Origin: G963674955 sp963674955
GTDB taxonomy: Bacteria; Desulfobacterota; Desulfovibrionia; Desulfovibrionales; Desulfovibrionaceae
Direction of reading: 5' to 3'
Length of the DNA: 64,000 nucleotides
Assembly (NCBI GenBank): GCA_963674955.2
Contig: CAXXKR010000001.1
Location: forward strand, 496,001-560,000
Part shown: in pieces, positions 16,843 through 26,092 of the stretch
How the letters are laid out: every line of letters begins with the position of its first letter
Numbering within the stretch: position 1 is the stretch's first letter
Translations under genes and position numbers: made by a program
Notes under the pieces: model-generated
Databases searched by the model: none
What the model saw: the letters and a program-made list of their open reading frames with translations, nothing else
What the model was told of the DNA's origin: nothing

Positions 16843-19124
16843 TGGAAATGCCCGAAAAAATCGGAGTTTACATAGACGAATCAAGCGTCAAGCCTCTCCT
16901 TAACGCTGAGGAGCTTGCCGAATTCGTGAGGAGCACCATCGGTGGCAAATGCCCGGTGGTCAGGACGCACAGCCTGCTCAACACCCAGGAAGGCCACGAC
17001 ATGATCCAGGCCGATCTGGATGCGGGCGAGATCGACGCCGTTTGTATCTGCGGCACGTCTCCGCGCGTGGACTGGAATATATTCGATTTCGGTCCCAAGG
17101 TGCTGGTCGAGAGGGTCAACCTCCGCGAGCAGTGCGTCATGTGTTTTCAGAACCCCGACGGTTCCGTGCCCCAGGCGGGCGGGGAAACGCCGCTGCTTCT
17201 GCAGGACATGGCCAGGGACTATATAAAGATGGGCGTGACCCGCTTGGGCAAGTCCGCCATTTCCTCACCCGAAGCGGTTGAGACGGTCAAGACCATCCTG
17301 GTCATGGGCGGCGGCTTCACCGGCCTGAACGCGGCCAAGTACGCGGCCCAGTCCGGACATGAAGTGATCCTGGTGGAGAAGGCGGAAGCCCTTGGCGGCA
17401 AGGCTGCCACCATGCTTCGTTCCTTCCCCATGAGCTATCCCTGGAACGCGGATCAGGACACCGGCATCAAGGAACTCATCGCCGATGTCACCGGAAACGG
17501 GAAGATCACCGTGTTTACCGGTTCAGAGCTTGAATCCCTTGCCGGCGCTCCCGGTTCCTACACCGCCACCATCGGCGGACAGGAATACAAGGTCGGCGCG
17601 GTGGTCATGGCCACCGGCTGGGTTCCCGGCAAGGCCGACTATCTGGCCCCTCTGGGCTACGGGAAGATGAAGAACGTGGTGACCACCGACGAACTCGAGG
17701 CCATGGCCAAGAACGGCGGCATCAAGCGTCCTTCCGATGGCAAGGCTCCCGGTTCTGTGGCCTTCATTCTCGACGTGAGCAAGTGCATTGAGGGTGAGGA
17801 CTTCACCGCCCCCGTGTTCAAGGACGTTGAAGAGGCCTGCGAGGCCGAGGAAGGCGAGGAAGAGACCTTCAAGTACGAGAACAAGGAGAGCGCCAAGCAT
17901 CTGAAGTACAGCTCCGAGCTGACCAGCCTGGTGGCCCTCAAACAGGCCGGTTACGTGCGCGAGTCCAATCCGGATACAGCGGCCTACCTGTTCTACGACC
18001 ACATGACCGTTCCCGGCATCAACGAAAAGTATTACAAGACCGCCCAGGACGATCCGGGCATCATGCTCTCCAAGGCCAAAGTGGTGGAAGTCAAGGAAGG
18101 CTCCGGCGGTTCCATGTCCATCCTGGCCAAGGACACCCTGCTTGGCGAAGACATTGAAGTCGTCGCCGACATGGTGGTCCTGCCCACGAGCATGGTTCCG
18201 GTCACGGCCCACAAGCCGACCATCAACCTGGTCTATCGCCAGGGGCCCCACTTCCCGGACCTGGAGCTCTTCGACGGATATGCGGATTCCAACTACATCT
18301 GCTTTCCCTACGAAACCAGGCGCACCGGTGTTTACGCAGCGGGTTGCGCACACCAGCCCATGAGCATGGCCATGGCCAAGGAAGACGCGGCCGGCGCGGT
18401 GCTCAAGGCCGTCCAGTGCATCAACTCGGCCAACCACGGCGTTGCCGTGCATCCGCGCTCCGGGGACAACACCTACCCGGTGTTCAACTTCGTGCGCTGC
18501 ACCCAGTGCAAACGCTGCACCGAGGAATGCCCCTTCGGAGCCCTGGACGACGACGAGAAGGGCACGCCGCTGCCCAATCCCACTCGCTGCCGCCGTTGCG
18601 GCACGTGCATGGGCGCCTGTCCCGAGCGCGTCATCTCCTTTGACAACTACAACGTCGACCAGATCGGTTCGGCCATCAAGGAAGTTCGCGTTCCCGACGA
18701 CATGGCTGCCGAAGGCCCGCGCATCATCGTCCTGGCCTGCGAAAACGACGCCTACCCGGCCATCGACATGGCCGCCATGCGCGGCAAGCGCTGGAGCCCG
18801 TATGTAAGGTTCGTGCCTGTCAGGTGCCTCGGCTCGGTCAACGCCATCTGGGTCGCCGACGCCATGGGCAAGGGAGTGGACGGTTTCCTCATGCTGGGCT
18901 GCAAGTACGGCGAGGATTACCAGTGCCACTTTGTCAAGGGTTCGGAGCTTTGCAACCGCCGCGCCGAGAACATCGCCGATACGCTCAAGCGCCTCGGTGT
19001 CGAGCCTGAGCGTGTGGAGCAGAAGGAAGTGGCCATTGATGAATATGATAAGGTCCCCGAAATTATTGATGAGTTCGTGGACTACATTCTGCAGATCGGC
19101 CCCAACCCCTTCAAGGGCTACTAG
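16842..19124 (+). CDS. qmoB: quinone-interacting membrane-bound oxidoreductase subunit QmoB
   Basis: 760-residue HdrA/MvhD-like fusion subunit. The order seen is an N-terminal HdrA-like segment with CGTSPRVDW, an FAD domain (MGGGFTGLNAAKYAAQSG), a two-cluster ferredoxin module (CTQCKRCTEECPFGALD and CRRCGTCMGACPERVI) and a C-terminal MvhD-like [2Fe-2S] domain with Cys in LACEND, PVRCLGS, GCKYGE and the following CH/C motifs. It would carry electrons between QmoA and QmoC. A second in-frame ATG at 16848 has better spacing from GGGAGG and may be the real start. An acidic insert (DVEEACEAEEGEEETF) is notable in the FAD half. Confidence 0.95.
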   Translation: MEMPEKIGVYIDESSVKPLLNAEELAEFVRSTIGGKCPVVRTHSLLNTQEGHDMIQADLDAGEIDAVCICGTSPRVDWNIFDFGPKVLVERVNLREQCVMCFQNPDGSVPQAGGETPLLLQDMARDYIKMGVTRLGKSAISSPEAVETVKTILVMGGGFTGLNAAKYAAQSGHEVILVEKAEALGGKAATMLRSFPMSYPWNADQDTGIKELIADVTGNGKITVFTGSELESLAGAPGSYTATIGGQEYKVGAVVMATGWVPGKADYLAPLGYGKMKNVVTTDELEAMAKNGGIKRPSDGKAPGSVAFILDVSKCIEGEDFTAPVFKDVEEACEAEEGEEETFKYENKESAKHLKYSSELTSLVALKQAGYVRESNPDTAAYLFYDHMTVPGINEKYYKTAQDDPGIMLSKAKVVEVKEGSGGSMSILAKDTLLGEDIEVVADMVVLPTSMVPVTAHKPTINLVYRQGPHFPDLELFDGYADSNYICFPYETRRTGVYAAGCAHQPMSMAMAKEDAAGAVLKAVQCINSANHGVAVHPRSGDNTYPVFNFVRCTQCKRCTEECPFGALDDDEKGTPLPNPTRCRRCGTCMGACPERVISFDNYNVDQIGSAIKEVRVPDDMAAEGPRIIVLACENDAYPAIDMAAMRGKRWSPYVRFVPVRCLGSVNAIWVADAMGKGVDGFLMLGCKYGEDYQCHFVKGSELCNRRAENIADTLKRLGVEPERVEQKEVAIDEYDKVPEIIDEFVDYILQIGPNPFKGY

Positions 19125-19137
19125 GAGGTAATGGACC

Positions 19138-20403
19138 ATGTCTAATACCGTCAAGGTTCAACCGGACCTTAAGTTTGTACAGGAGCTGCAAAAAGTTGGG
19201 GGCGAGTCCCTCAAGAAATGCTACCAGTGCGCCACATGCAGTGTGGTTTGTCCGCTGTCCCCGGACGACAGCCCCTATCCCCGCAAGGAGATGGTCTGGG
19301 CTCAGTGGGGACTGAAGGACAGGCTCCTCAATGATATCGATATCTGGCTGTGCCACAATTGCGGCACCTGCTCCGACCTTTGTCCCCGCGGCGCCAAGCC
19401 CGGCGACCTGCTCGGCGCATTGCGCAACATGGCCTACCGCAGGTTGGCCAAGCCCGCCATAATCGGAAAGTGGATGAGTTCTTCGGCCTTCATGCCGCTG
19501 CTTATGCTCATTCCGGCGCTCATCTACGGAATCATCTGGTTCATCAGGGCCGAGGCCCTGGGCTCCTGGTTTCCAAGATTCGTGGCGCACGGACATGAAC
19601 TGGAAGTCTCCGCCTCCGGACAGATCATCTACGGTGGCCTGTTCCCCGGCGACTACTTTATCGACCCCATATTCGGGGCCGCCGCTCTGTTCGTCGCCTT
19701 TGGTTTCTTCACGGGCATCACCAGCCTGCTCAATTCCTTCAAGGACATGCCCAAGACGTACGTCCTTGGCCGCAAGAAAGAGCCCGGCTTCATCTGCTGC
19801 CTGATCGAAACCCTGAAGTACGAAGTTCTCCGGAACTCCCAGCTTCAGGACTGCGGCAACGAACCCCAGGAAAAGACTCGCTTTCAGGGTCACCTTCTGG
19901 TCATGTACGGCTTCATTGCCCTGTTTATCGTCACCAGCTTCGTGGCTGTCGGACACTGGTTCGGGGCTTTCTTCCTGGAGCATCTCCTGGGCCTGAATGA
20001 TCCCATCACCAAGCTCATCGCCTTTGCCGGTGCCACGCCCATGCCACTTTGGAGTCCCGTCAAGCTGCTGGCCAACGCCGGCGCTGCCGCGCTGCTCCTG
20101 GGACTGGTGTTCCTGACCCTGAGAAGGGCCAGCCTGGACAAGGAAAAACAGGGTTCGTCCTGGTACGACTGGTATCTGCTGACGGTCATCTGGGTTGTCG
20201 GCCTGACCGGAGTTCTTTCCGAATTCTTCAGGCTCGCCAACTTCGAGACCCTGGCATACCCGACCTACTACCTGCACCTGATCTCAGTGTTCATGCTTAT
20301 CGCATACCTGCCCTGGTCCAAGTTGGGCCATCTGGTGTACAGGACCGTGGCTCTGGCTTACGCCAGGAAGATCGGCAGAATCCCCATGACGCCTGAAAGC
20401 TAG
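19138..20403 (+). CDS. qmoC: quinone-interacting membrane-bound oxidoreductase subunit QmoC
   Basis: 421-residue membrane subunit of Qmo, a natural fusion of an HdrC-like ferredoxin and an HdrE/NarI-like cytochrome b domain. Two [4Fe-4S] motifs are in the first 90 residues (CYQCATCSVVCPLSP and CHNCGTCSDLCPRGA). The rest has about six hydrophobic segments with His residues positioned to ligate b-type haem (for example in GHLLVMYGF, VGHWFGAFF and YLHLISVFML). It is the site of quinone interaction. GGAGG lies just upstream; an ATG at 19131 is out of frame. Confidence 0.95.
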   Translation: MSNTVKVQPDLKFVQELQKVGGESLKKCYQCATCSVVCPLSPDDSPYPRKEMVWAQWGLKDRLLNDIDIWLCHNCGTCSDLCPRGAKPGDLLGALRNMAYRRLAKPAIIGKWMSSSAFMPLLMLIPALIYGIIWFIRAEALGSWFPRFVAHGHELEVSASGQIIYGGLFPGDYFIDPIFGAAALFVAFGFFTGITSLLNSFKDMPKTYVLGRKKEPGFICCLIETLKYEVLRNSQLQDCGNEPQEKTRFQGHLLVMYGFIALFIVTSFVAVGHWFGAFFLEHLLGLNDPITKLIAFAGATPMPLWSPVKLLANAGAAALLLGLVFLTLRRASLDKEKQGSSWYDWYLLTVIWVVGLTGVLSEFFRLANFETLAYPTYYLHLISVFMLIAYLPWSKLGHLVYRTVALAYARKIGRIPMTPES

Positions 20404-20460
20404 GCGTTCGGGGCGTAAAATAGATAACTACCTTATACGTTTTTTATAAGGAGGCACAAA

Positions 20461-21156
20461 ATGTCTGAAGAAGTCAAAAACACCGAAGTCCAGGAAGAGA
20501 CCACCGGTCCCAAGGTCTTCCCCATGGGAACCTTTGTTTCCTGCCTCAAGGGTGCGGAGCCGGATCAGAACGTGATCGACATGCTCGCTTTCATCACCCA
20601 GCAGGATCTGAACGCCGACAACGCTCCCATCGCCCAGGCCCTTTCCAAGGCCTGGATATACGAGCAGGAGCCCGAACTGGCCAAATACGCCGAGGGAGAC
20701 ATCTCCAAGCTCGGTTCCAAGGTCCAGATCGCACCCCTTTCCGAGGCCAATCTGGCCCAGGCCCAGAAGGTTCTGGATCTGGTCGAGGAATTGAAGAAGG
20801 CCAACGCCGAGCTTAAGGCGGAAAATGCCAAGCTGGCCGCCGAGAAGGCTGAAGTTGAAGCCAAGGTTTCCGGACTGGAAGCCAAGGTCAAGGTTGCTGC
20901 CGACGCCTCCAAGGCCGGAGAGCAGAAACTGGAGATCGCCGGCACCAAGATCGACGCGCACATCAAGAAGCTCGAAGAGCTTATGGCCGAAGTCGAAAAG
21001 GTCAAGAGCCAGGGAGTCGTGGTTGCCGGTGCAGCTGGCGGCGGAGCCGCGGCACCCGCTGCCGACGGCGGTTCCTCGGACGCTCCGGCGACCGGCGGAG
21101 AGCCGGAAGGCGACTTCGGATTCGGAAGCAATCCCTTTGCGGATTCGGAGTGGTAG
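20461..21156 (+). CDS. qmoD: QmoD-type accessory protein of the qmo operon
   Basis: A 231-residue soluble, acidic protein in the position of the fourth qmo gene (DVU0851-type) of Desulfovibrio. The N-terminal ~95 residues form a compact domain (FPMGTFVSCLKGAEPDQNVI). Residues ~98-190 are a long Ala/Glu/Lys coiled coil, followed by a Gly/Ala/Pro linker and an acidic end with GFGSNPFADSEW. No cofactor motif is seen. A strong TAAGGAGG precedes the ATG, with a 57-base gap from qmoC and a terminator right after. Its biochemical role is not established; an assembly or structural role is a guess. Confidence 0.8.
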   Translation: MSEEVKNTEVQEETTGPKVFPMGTFVSCLKGAEPDQNVIDMLAFITQQDLNADNAPIAQALSKAWIYEQEPELAKYAEGDISKLGSKVQIAPLSEANLAQAQKVLDLVEELKKANAELKAENAKLAAEKAEVEAKVSGLEAKVKVAADASKAGEQKLEIAGTKIDAHIKKLEELMAEVEKVKSQGVVVAGAAGGGAAAPAADGGSSDAPATGGEPEGDFGFGSNPFADSEW

Positions 21157-21180
21157 AACCAAAGATAATATGTTAATAGG

Positions 21181-21215
21181 AAGTCCCTCTCCGCAGCCGC
21201 GGGGGGGGACTTTTT
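21181..21215 (+). terminator. intrinsic terminator of the qmo operon
   Basis: A 14-bp stem AAGTCCCTCTCCGC/GCGGGGGGGGACTT, with two G-T wobbles and loop AGCC, ends in five T. It is about 25 bases after the qmoD stop and overlaps no gene. Confidence 0.9.
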
Positions 21216-21231
21216 AAGAATTCAGGGGATT

Positions 21232-21987
21232 ATGGCTGAATTAGTACTTTCCGACATCAGCGTGAGGTTTGGCGGACTGCAGGCCCTGAGTGAAATCAAT
21301 CTTACCCTTGAAAAGGGGGAGATCGTTGGGCTTATTGGTCCCAATGGAGCCGGTAAGACTACGGTCTTCAACGTCATTACCGGGGTGTACAAGACGTCAG
21401 GCGGCCAAGCCATCTATGGCGGCGAAAGCCTGATCGGCCTCAGGCCATACCAGATTCTTTCCAAGGGCATCGCCCGAACATTTCAAAACATCAGACTCTT
21501 CCAGAACATGACCGCATTGGAAAATGCCATGGTCGCCCAACACTCCAGGAGTTCCAGCTCCGTGGTTGGGGCGATTCTGCGTACCCGGAGCCAGCGCAGG
21601 GAGGAATCGACCATCAGGGAAAAAGCCCTAAAGGCTCTTGATTTCATGGGGCTTGCCGATTTCGCGGGCGAAACGGCGGCCAACCTTGCCTACGGTCTGC
21701 AAAGGCGACTGGAGATTGCCAGGGCTTTGGCCTCCGAGCCGAAGACGATATTGCTGGACGAACCCGCTGCCGGGTTGAATCCCACCGAGAGTCACGGCCT
21801 CATGGAGTCCATAGGGCGCATAGCCGAACTGGGCATCAATGTCCTGATGGTCGAACACGACATGAAGGTCGTCATGGGGATTTGCCAGAAGATAGTTGTA
21901 TTGGACCACGGCGTTATGATCGCTGCGGGCAGGCCTGATGAAATTCAGCGCAATCCCGACGTGATCGAGGCATATTTGGGTCAATAA
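21232..21987 (+). CDS. livG: branched-chain amino acid ABC transporter ATPase LivG
   Basis: 251-residue ATP-binding protein of a LivFGHM-type importer. Walker A is GPNGAGKTT, Walker B is TILLDEPAAGLN, and the signature region reads NLAYGLQRRLEIARALA, where LivG proteins usually have YGQQRRLEIARAL. The LivG hallmark GIARTFQNIRLFQNM is present. It opens an operon with the unusual order livG-livJ-livH-livM-livF, the binding protein being placed between the two ATPase genes. AGGGGA precedes the ATG. Confidence 0.93.
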   Translation: MAELVLSDISVRFGGLQALSEINLTLEKGEIVGLIGPNGAGKTTVFNVITGVYKTSGGQAIYGGESLIGLRPYQILSKGIARTFQNIRLFQNMTALENAMVAQHSRSSSSVVGAILRTRSQRREESTIREKALKALDFMGLADFAGETAANLAYGLQRRLEIARALASEPKTILLDEPAAGLNPTESHGLMESIGRIAELGINVLMVEHDMKVVMGICQKIVVLDHGVMIAAGRPDEIQRNPDVIEAYLGQ

Positions 21988-22004
21988 ACATAAGGAGTGT
22001 GTGA

Positions 22005-23183
22005 ATGAAACGGTTAATCTTGATGCTTATCGCTTCTGCAATGTCCGTATTTTTGCTTTTCGGTTGCGGCGGCGAGGAAAAGAAGGAAGAGGCCAAAACG
22101 GAAGAGGCGAAGCCCGCCGCAGTGCTTAAGGTCGGTTCCCTCAGCCCCCTGACGGGCCCGTACGCGGCTGACGGCAACGACATCAAACAGGGTGTCGAGA
22201 CCGCCATCGCCATGATCGAGGCCGCCGGAGGAATTTCCGGTTTCGATTCCATTGAATTTTCTCCCCAGGACACAGCCTGCGATCCCCGCCAGTCTGTGGC
22301 TGCGGCCAACAAGTTGATCAATGAAGGTGTTTCCGTGGTAGTGGGCGCTTACTGTTCAAGCGCGACCATCCCGGCTTCCGAGGCCCTGGCCGAAGCCGAC
22401 ATAATGATGATCACACCCGCCTCCACAAACGAGAAGGTCACTGAGCGCGGCCTGCCCTACATGTTCCGCACCTGCGGCCGCGACGACGACCAGAGCAAGG
22501 TCGTTGTGAAATTCATGGTCGACTACCTCAAGGCCAAGACCCTGTTCGTGGTCGACGACAAGACCACATATTCCCAGGGCCTGGCGGACAACGTGGCCAA
22601 ACTTGCCGCCGAGAACGGCATCGAGGTTCTGGGCCATGAGCACGTGAACCAGGGCGACCAGGATTTTTCCGCAGTCCTGACCACGGTCAAGGCCGCTGCA
22701 GCCGACGCTTTCTATGTCAGCCTGCAGAACTCCGCCTCCGGCGCGCTTCTGGTTCTCCAGGCCAAGCGCATGGAAGTTCCCGGCGCCTATCTCGGACAGG
22801 ACGCGGTCTACCATCCCCAGCTCATAGAAGTGGCCAAGGATGCGGCCGAAGGCATGTACCTGACCTTTGGTTTTGTTGACGAGGAAAAGGGCAGCTACAA
22901 GGAATATCTGGATATGTACATGTCCAAGTTCCCCAAGAAGCCCGGCGGATACGCCACATACGCCTATGATTCGGCCATGGCTTATTTCAAGGCCCTTGCA
23001 GCGGCGGGCACCACCGATCCGGCCAAGGTCCGCGAAGAGATGCTCAAGCTTGATTACGAAGGCGCTTCCAAGCACATCAAGTACAAGGAGAACGGCGATT
23101 CCGGCTCCAACTACATCGTGCGCGCAGTCAAAGACGGCGAATTCGTGAACTTCTGGAACCCGGAAACCGGTTCCCTGTATTAA
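22005..23183 (+). CDS. livJ: LivJ-type branched-chain amino acid binding lipoprotein
   Basis: 392-residue periplasmic binding protein. The lipobox is LLFGCG with Cys21 as the predicted lipid anchor, followed by a charged linker (GGEEKKEEAKTEEAKP). The type-I periplasmic binding fold begins LKVGSLSPLTGPYAADGND and includes VVVGAYCSSATIPASEALAE and ITPASTNEKVT, typical of Leu/Ile/Val-binding proteins. AAGGAG lies upstream. It is followed by a 12-bp hairpin before livH, which may protect its 3' end so that it outnumbers the permease subunits. Confidence 0.93.
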   Translation: MKRLILMLIASAMSVFLLFGCGGEEKKEEAKTEEAKPAAVLKVGSLSPLTGPYAADGNDIKQGVETAIAMIEAAGGISGFDSIEFSPQDTACDPRQSVAAANKLINEGVSVVVGAYCSSATIPASEALAEADIMMITPASTNEKVTERGLPYMFRTCGRDDDQSKVVVKFMVDYLKAKTLFVVDDKTTYSQGLADNVAKLAAENGIEVLGHEHVNQGDQDFSAVLTTVKAAAADAFYVSLQNSASGALLVLQAKRMEVPGAYLGQDAVYHPQLIEVAKDAAEGMYLTFGFVDEEKGSYKEYLDMYMSKFPKKPGGYATYAYDSAMAYFKALAAAGTTDPAKVREEMLKLDYEGASKHIKYKENGDSGSNYIVRAVKDGEFVNFWNPETGSLY

Positions 23184-23192
23184 ATAAACCAA

Positions 23193-23222
23193 ACAAGGCC
23201 CCGCTTCCAGGCGGGGCCTTGT
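23193..23222 (+). terminator. intercistronic stem-loop between livJ and livH
   Basis: ACAAGGCCCCGC/GCGGGGCCTTGT is a perfect 12-bp stem with loop TTCCAG. It has no proper T-run (TTGC follows), so complete termination is unlikely. Such hairpins after binding-protein genes often act as partial terminators or mRNA stabilisers; that role is inferred here. Confidence 0.75.
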
Positions 23223-23241
23223 TGCAACAACAACCACCCGC

Positions 23242-24144
23242 ATGGAACAATTCATACAACAGCTCATCAACGGGTTAACCCTCGGTGGTGTGTATGCGCT
23301 AATCGCCCTGGGCTACACAATGGTCTACGGAATCATCCAGTTGATTAACTTTGCCCACGGAGAATTTTTCGCTGCGGGGGGCTATGCCGGGGTCATCTTC
23401 ATAACATGGCTCGCGGCGCAGGGTTTGAATCCCTGGGTTTGCCTCGGGCTGGCCATGTTTTTGGCCATGGGCTATGCGGCCATGCTGGCCATGGCCGTGG
23501 AAAAGGTCGCCTACAAGCCCCTGAGGCACTCCTCCAGGCTCGCAGTGCTGCTCTCGGCACTGGGCATGTCCATATTCCTTCAAAACGGCCTCATGCTCAC
23601 ACAGGGCGTGTACAACAAGGCCTATCCCACGGAGATGGTCCAGGGCGGCATGAATTTCGGCACCATTACCGTGTCCTACATGCAGGTGGGGATTCTGGTG
23701 GTCACCACCCTGCTGCTCGTGGCCCTGAACATTCTGGTCTTCAAGACGCGCATCGGCAAGGCAATGCGTTCCACGGCTCAGGACAAGATCATGTCCGCCC
23801 TTGTGGGCATAAATTCCAACCGCATCATCACCCTGACTTTCGCCATCGGCGCCGGTCTGGCTGCGGCCGCCGGCATCATGGTCGGCCTGTACTACGGTTC
23901 CGTGCGCTACGACATGGGCTTCGTGCCCGGAATCAAGGCCTTTGCCGCCGCTGTCCTGGGCGGGATAGGCAACATCACCGGGGCCATGATCGGGGGACTG
24001 ATCATCGGAATGGTCGAGATCATGGCTGCGGGATACATTTCCAGCGAGTACAAGGATGTGTTCGCCTTCATAATCCTCATCGCAGTGCTTTATTTCATGC
24101 CAACCGGAATCATGGGAGAGAACGTTGACGACACGAGAGTCTAG
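23242..24144 (+). CDS. livH: branched-chain amino acid ABC transporter permease LivH
   Basis: 300-residue inner-membrane permease with about eight hydrophobic segments. The LivH signature is at the N-terminus (LINGLTLGGVYALIALGYTM, then YGIIQLINFAHGEF), and the EAA-like cytoplasmic loop includes GKAMRSTAQDKIMSALVGIN and FVPGIKAFAAAVLGGIGN. It starts 20 bases after the intercistronic hairpin with a poor Shine-Dalgarno, consistent with lower expression than livJ. Its 3' end overlaps livM by 20 bases. Confidence 0.93.
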   Translation: MEQFIQQLINGLTLGGVYALIALGYTMVYGIIQLINFAHGEFFAAGGYAGVIFITWLAAQGLNPWVCLGLAMFLAMGYAAMLAMAVEKVAYKPLRHSSRLAVLLSALGMSIFLQNGLMLTQGVYNKAYPTEMVQGGMNFGTITVSYMQVGILVVTTLLLVALNILVFKTRIGKAMRSTAQDKIMSALVGINSNRIITLTFAIGAGLAAAAGIMVGLYYGSVRYDMGFVPGIKAFAAAVLGGIGNITGAMIGGLIIGMVEIMAAGYISSEYKDVFAFIILIAVLYFMPTGIMGENVDDTRV

Positions 24145-25345
24145 AAAAGCCTGGCTCGGTTTCGCCTTCGGCATGGTCTGGTTCTATGCCATCCTTTGGC
24201 CGCTCATGGGCATCAAGCCCGAGGGCCTGGAATTTCTGCCGAGCTTTTACGTCTGGCTGAAAGTGGTGGGCGTCCTGACGGTTCTGTTCGGGATATACCG
24301 CCTGAACAAAGCCGAACGACTGGAATTCGTCGCCCGTCCTCTGCGGGCGATGACCGGGCGGGCCAGAAGCGCTTCGGGCAAGGTGCCGTCCTGGGCCTGG
24401 GTGACCTTTATCGTTGTCCTAGCTTTGGTTTATCCACAGTTCACGGGCCGCTACGAACAGGACGTGGCCATCAACGTCATGGTCTACATCTGCCTTGGAC
24501 TAGGCCTGAACATCGTCATCGGCCTTTGCGGTCTGCTGGACCTGGGCTATATCGCCTTCTACGGCGTGGGGGCCTATACCTATGCCCTGCTGTCCGTTAA
24601 TTTCGGGATTCCATTTTGGCTGTCCCTGCCGGTTGCGGGTTCATTCGCCGCCATTGCAGGCTGCTTCATCGGCTATCCGACCCTGCGGATGCGCGGAGAC
24701 TATCTGGCCATCGTGACCCTTGGCTTCGGCGAGATTGTGCGCATAATCATCAACAACTGGATGAGCCTGACCAACGGACCCAACGGGATTCTGGGCATAG
24801 ACCCTCCCGGTGTCTACTGGCTGAACTTCAGCAATTTTTCCATCGAGCATATCTGGCTCAAGAAGCTGAACATGCTTTATTACGTGATTTTCCTGCTGGT
24901 GGTCGTGACGATAATATCCGTCCGCAGGTTGAACTATTCGCGTATCGGACGGGCCTGGGAGGCCATCCGCGAGGATGAAACCGCAGCCGAACTCATGGGC
25001 GTGAACACCTTCATCTACAAGCTCTTGGCCTATGCCATGGGCGCGCTTTTCGGCGGTCTGGCCGGTGCGTTCTTTTCGGCCAGAATGCGTTTCGTAAGCC
25101 CTGAATCCTTCACCTTCCTGGAATCGGCAATGGTTCTGGCCATGGTCGTTCTGGGCGGCATGGGCTCCATTCCCGGTGTCATACTGGGCGCGCTGGCCCT
25201 TATCGCCCTGCCGGAGGTTTTCAGGGAGTTCGAACTGTACAGGATGCTCGCCTTTGGCGGGGCCATGACCATCATGATGGTTTTCCGGCCCAAGGGTCTT
25301 TGGCCGGCCAAGCGCGTTGGCGCCAGATCAGAGGAAAAGGAGTAG
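24125..25345 (+). CDS. livM: branched-chain amino acid ABC transporter permease LivM
   Basis: 406-residue inner-membrane permease partner of LivH. The conserved core is present: GLNIVIGLCGLLDLGYIAFYGVGAY (given in two overlapping motifs GLNIVIGLCGLLDLG and YIAFYGVGAYTYAL), TLGFGEIVRI and RIGRAWEAIREDETAAELMG. The N-terminal ~110 residues are an additional hydrophobic and basic extension, as in LivM of Desulfovibrio and E. coli. It begins with TTG at 24125, supported by GGGAGAG four bases upstream and inside livH, so the two are translationally coupled. Confidence 0.92.
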   Translation: MTTRESRKAWLGFAFGMVWFYAILWPLMGIKPEGLEFLPSFYVWLKVVGVLTVLFGIYRLNKAERLEFVARPLRAMTGRARSASGKVPSWAWVTFIVVLALVYPQFTGRYEQDVAINVMVYICLGLGLNIVIGLCGLLDLGYIAFYGVGAYTYALLSVNFGIPFWLSLPVAGSFAAIAGCFIGYPTLRMRGDYLAIVTLGFGEIVRIIINNWMSLTNGPNGILGIDPPGVYWLNFSNFSIEHIWLKKLNMLYYVIFLLVVVTIISVRRLNYSRIGRAWEAIREDETAAELMGVNTFIYKLLAYAMGALFGGLAGAFFSARMRFVSPESFTFLESAMVLAMVVLGGMGSIPGVILGALALIALPEVFREFELYRMLAFGGAMTIMMVFRPKGLWPAKRVGARSEEKE

Positions 25346-25348
25346 CTT

Positions 25349-26068
25349 GTGGCTGAACCGATTCTCGAGTTGCGCAACGTCTCGGCCGCCTACGGCAAGA
25401 TCAATGCCTTGAAGGGCGTTTCCCTCAAGATATATCCAGGCGAAATAGTGACGATCATCGGCGCCAACGGCGCTGGAAAGTCCACAACCCTGATGACCAC
25501 CTGCAACGTGGTTCCGGCTGTGAGCGGGGATGTGCTCTATCAGGGCAAATCCATTTTGGGCGTGGGCTCGGACATGTTGCCGCGCATGGGGCTTTGCCAG
25601 GTTCCGGAAGGAAGGCGCATCTTTCCGCGGCTGACTTCCCAGGAAAATTTGGAGATGGGAGCTTTTTTTCGCAGCGACAAGGCGGAAATCGCCCATGACA
25701 TGGACAGGGTCTTCGAGTTGTTTCCGGTGATAAGGGAACGCAGAAAGCAGCTTGGCGGCACATTGTCCGGAGGCGAGCAGCAGATGCTGGCCGTGGGCCG
25801 GGCGCTTATGAGCCGTCCCAAGGTTCTGCTTCTTGACGAGCCTTCGCTTGGTTTGGCGCCGCTTCTGGTCCGCCAGATTTTCTCGATTATTCAGGAAATA
25901 AACAAAAAGGACGACGTGACCATCCTCCTGGTGGAGCAGAACGCCAACCTGGCCCTGCAGACGGCCTCGCGCGGCTACGTCCTGGAAACCGGAAAGGTTG
26001 TCATGGAAGATCGGTCGGACGCTCTCTTGAACAATCCGGACATCAGAAAGGCCTACCTGGGCGAATAG
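25349..26068 (+). CDS. livF: branched-chain amino acid ABC transporter ATPase LivF
   Basis: 239-residue ATPase, the second nucleotide-binding subunit of the Liv importer. Walker A is GANGAGKST, the signature LSGGEQQMLAVGRALM, Walker B VLLLDEPSLGLAP. The LivF-type VPEGRRIFPRLTSQENL is intact. It starts with GTG three bases after the livM stop, with AAAAGGAG upstream inside livM. It is the last gene of the operon. Confidence 0.93.
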   Translation: MAEPILELRNVSAAYGKINALKGVSLKIYPGEIVTIIGANGAGKSTTLMTTCNVVPAVSGDVLYQGKSILGVGSDMLPRMGLCQVPEGRRIFPRLTSQENLEMGAFFRSDKAEIAHDMDRVFELFPVIRERRKQLGGTLSGGEQQMLAVGRALMSRPKVLLLDEPSLGLAPLLVRQIFSIIQEINKKDDVTILLVEQNANLALQTASRGYVLETGKVVMEDRSDALLNNPDIRKAYLGE

Positions 26069-26074
26069 CCCAAG

Positions 26075-26092
26075 AAAAGCCCCTTTGGGGCT
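26075..26092 (-). terminator. short terminator hairpin between livF and the diguanylate cyclase gene
   Basis: AGCCCC-TTT-GGGGCT (26078-26092) is flanked on its left by AAAA, so on the minus strand the hairpin ends in a short T-run. It overlaps the stop codon of the minus-strand cyclase gene. On the plus strand it lacks a T-run and would terminate livF poorly. Confidence 0.6.

Noticed and set aside
17523..19154. A 543-codon open frame antisense to qmoB
   Set aside because: It is a shadow of qmoB codon bias; composition (Gly/His/Val-rich) is not protein-like.
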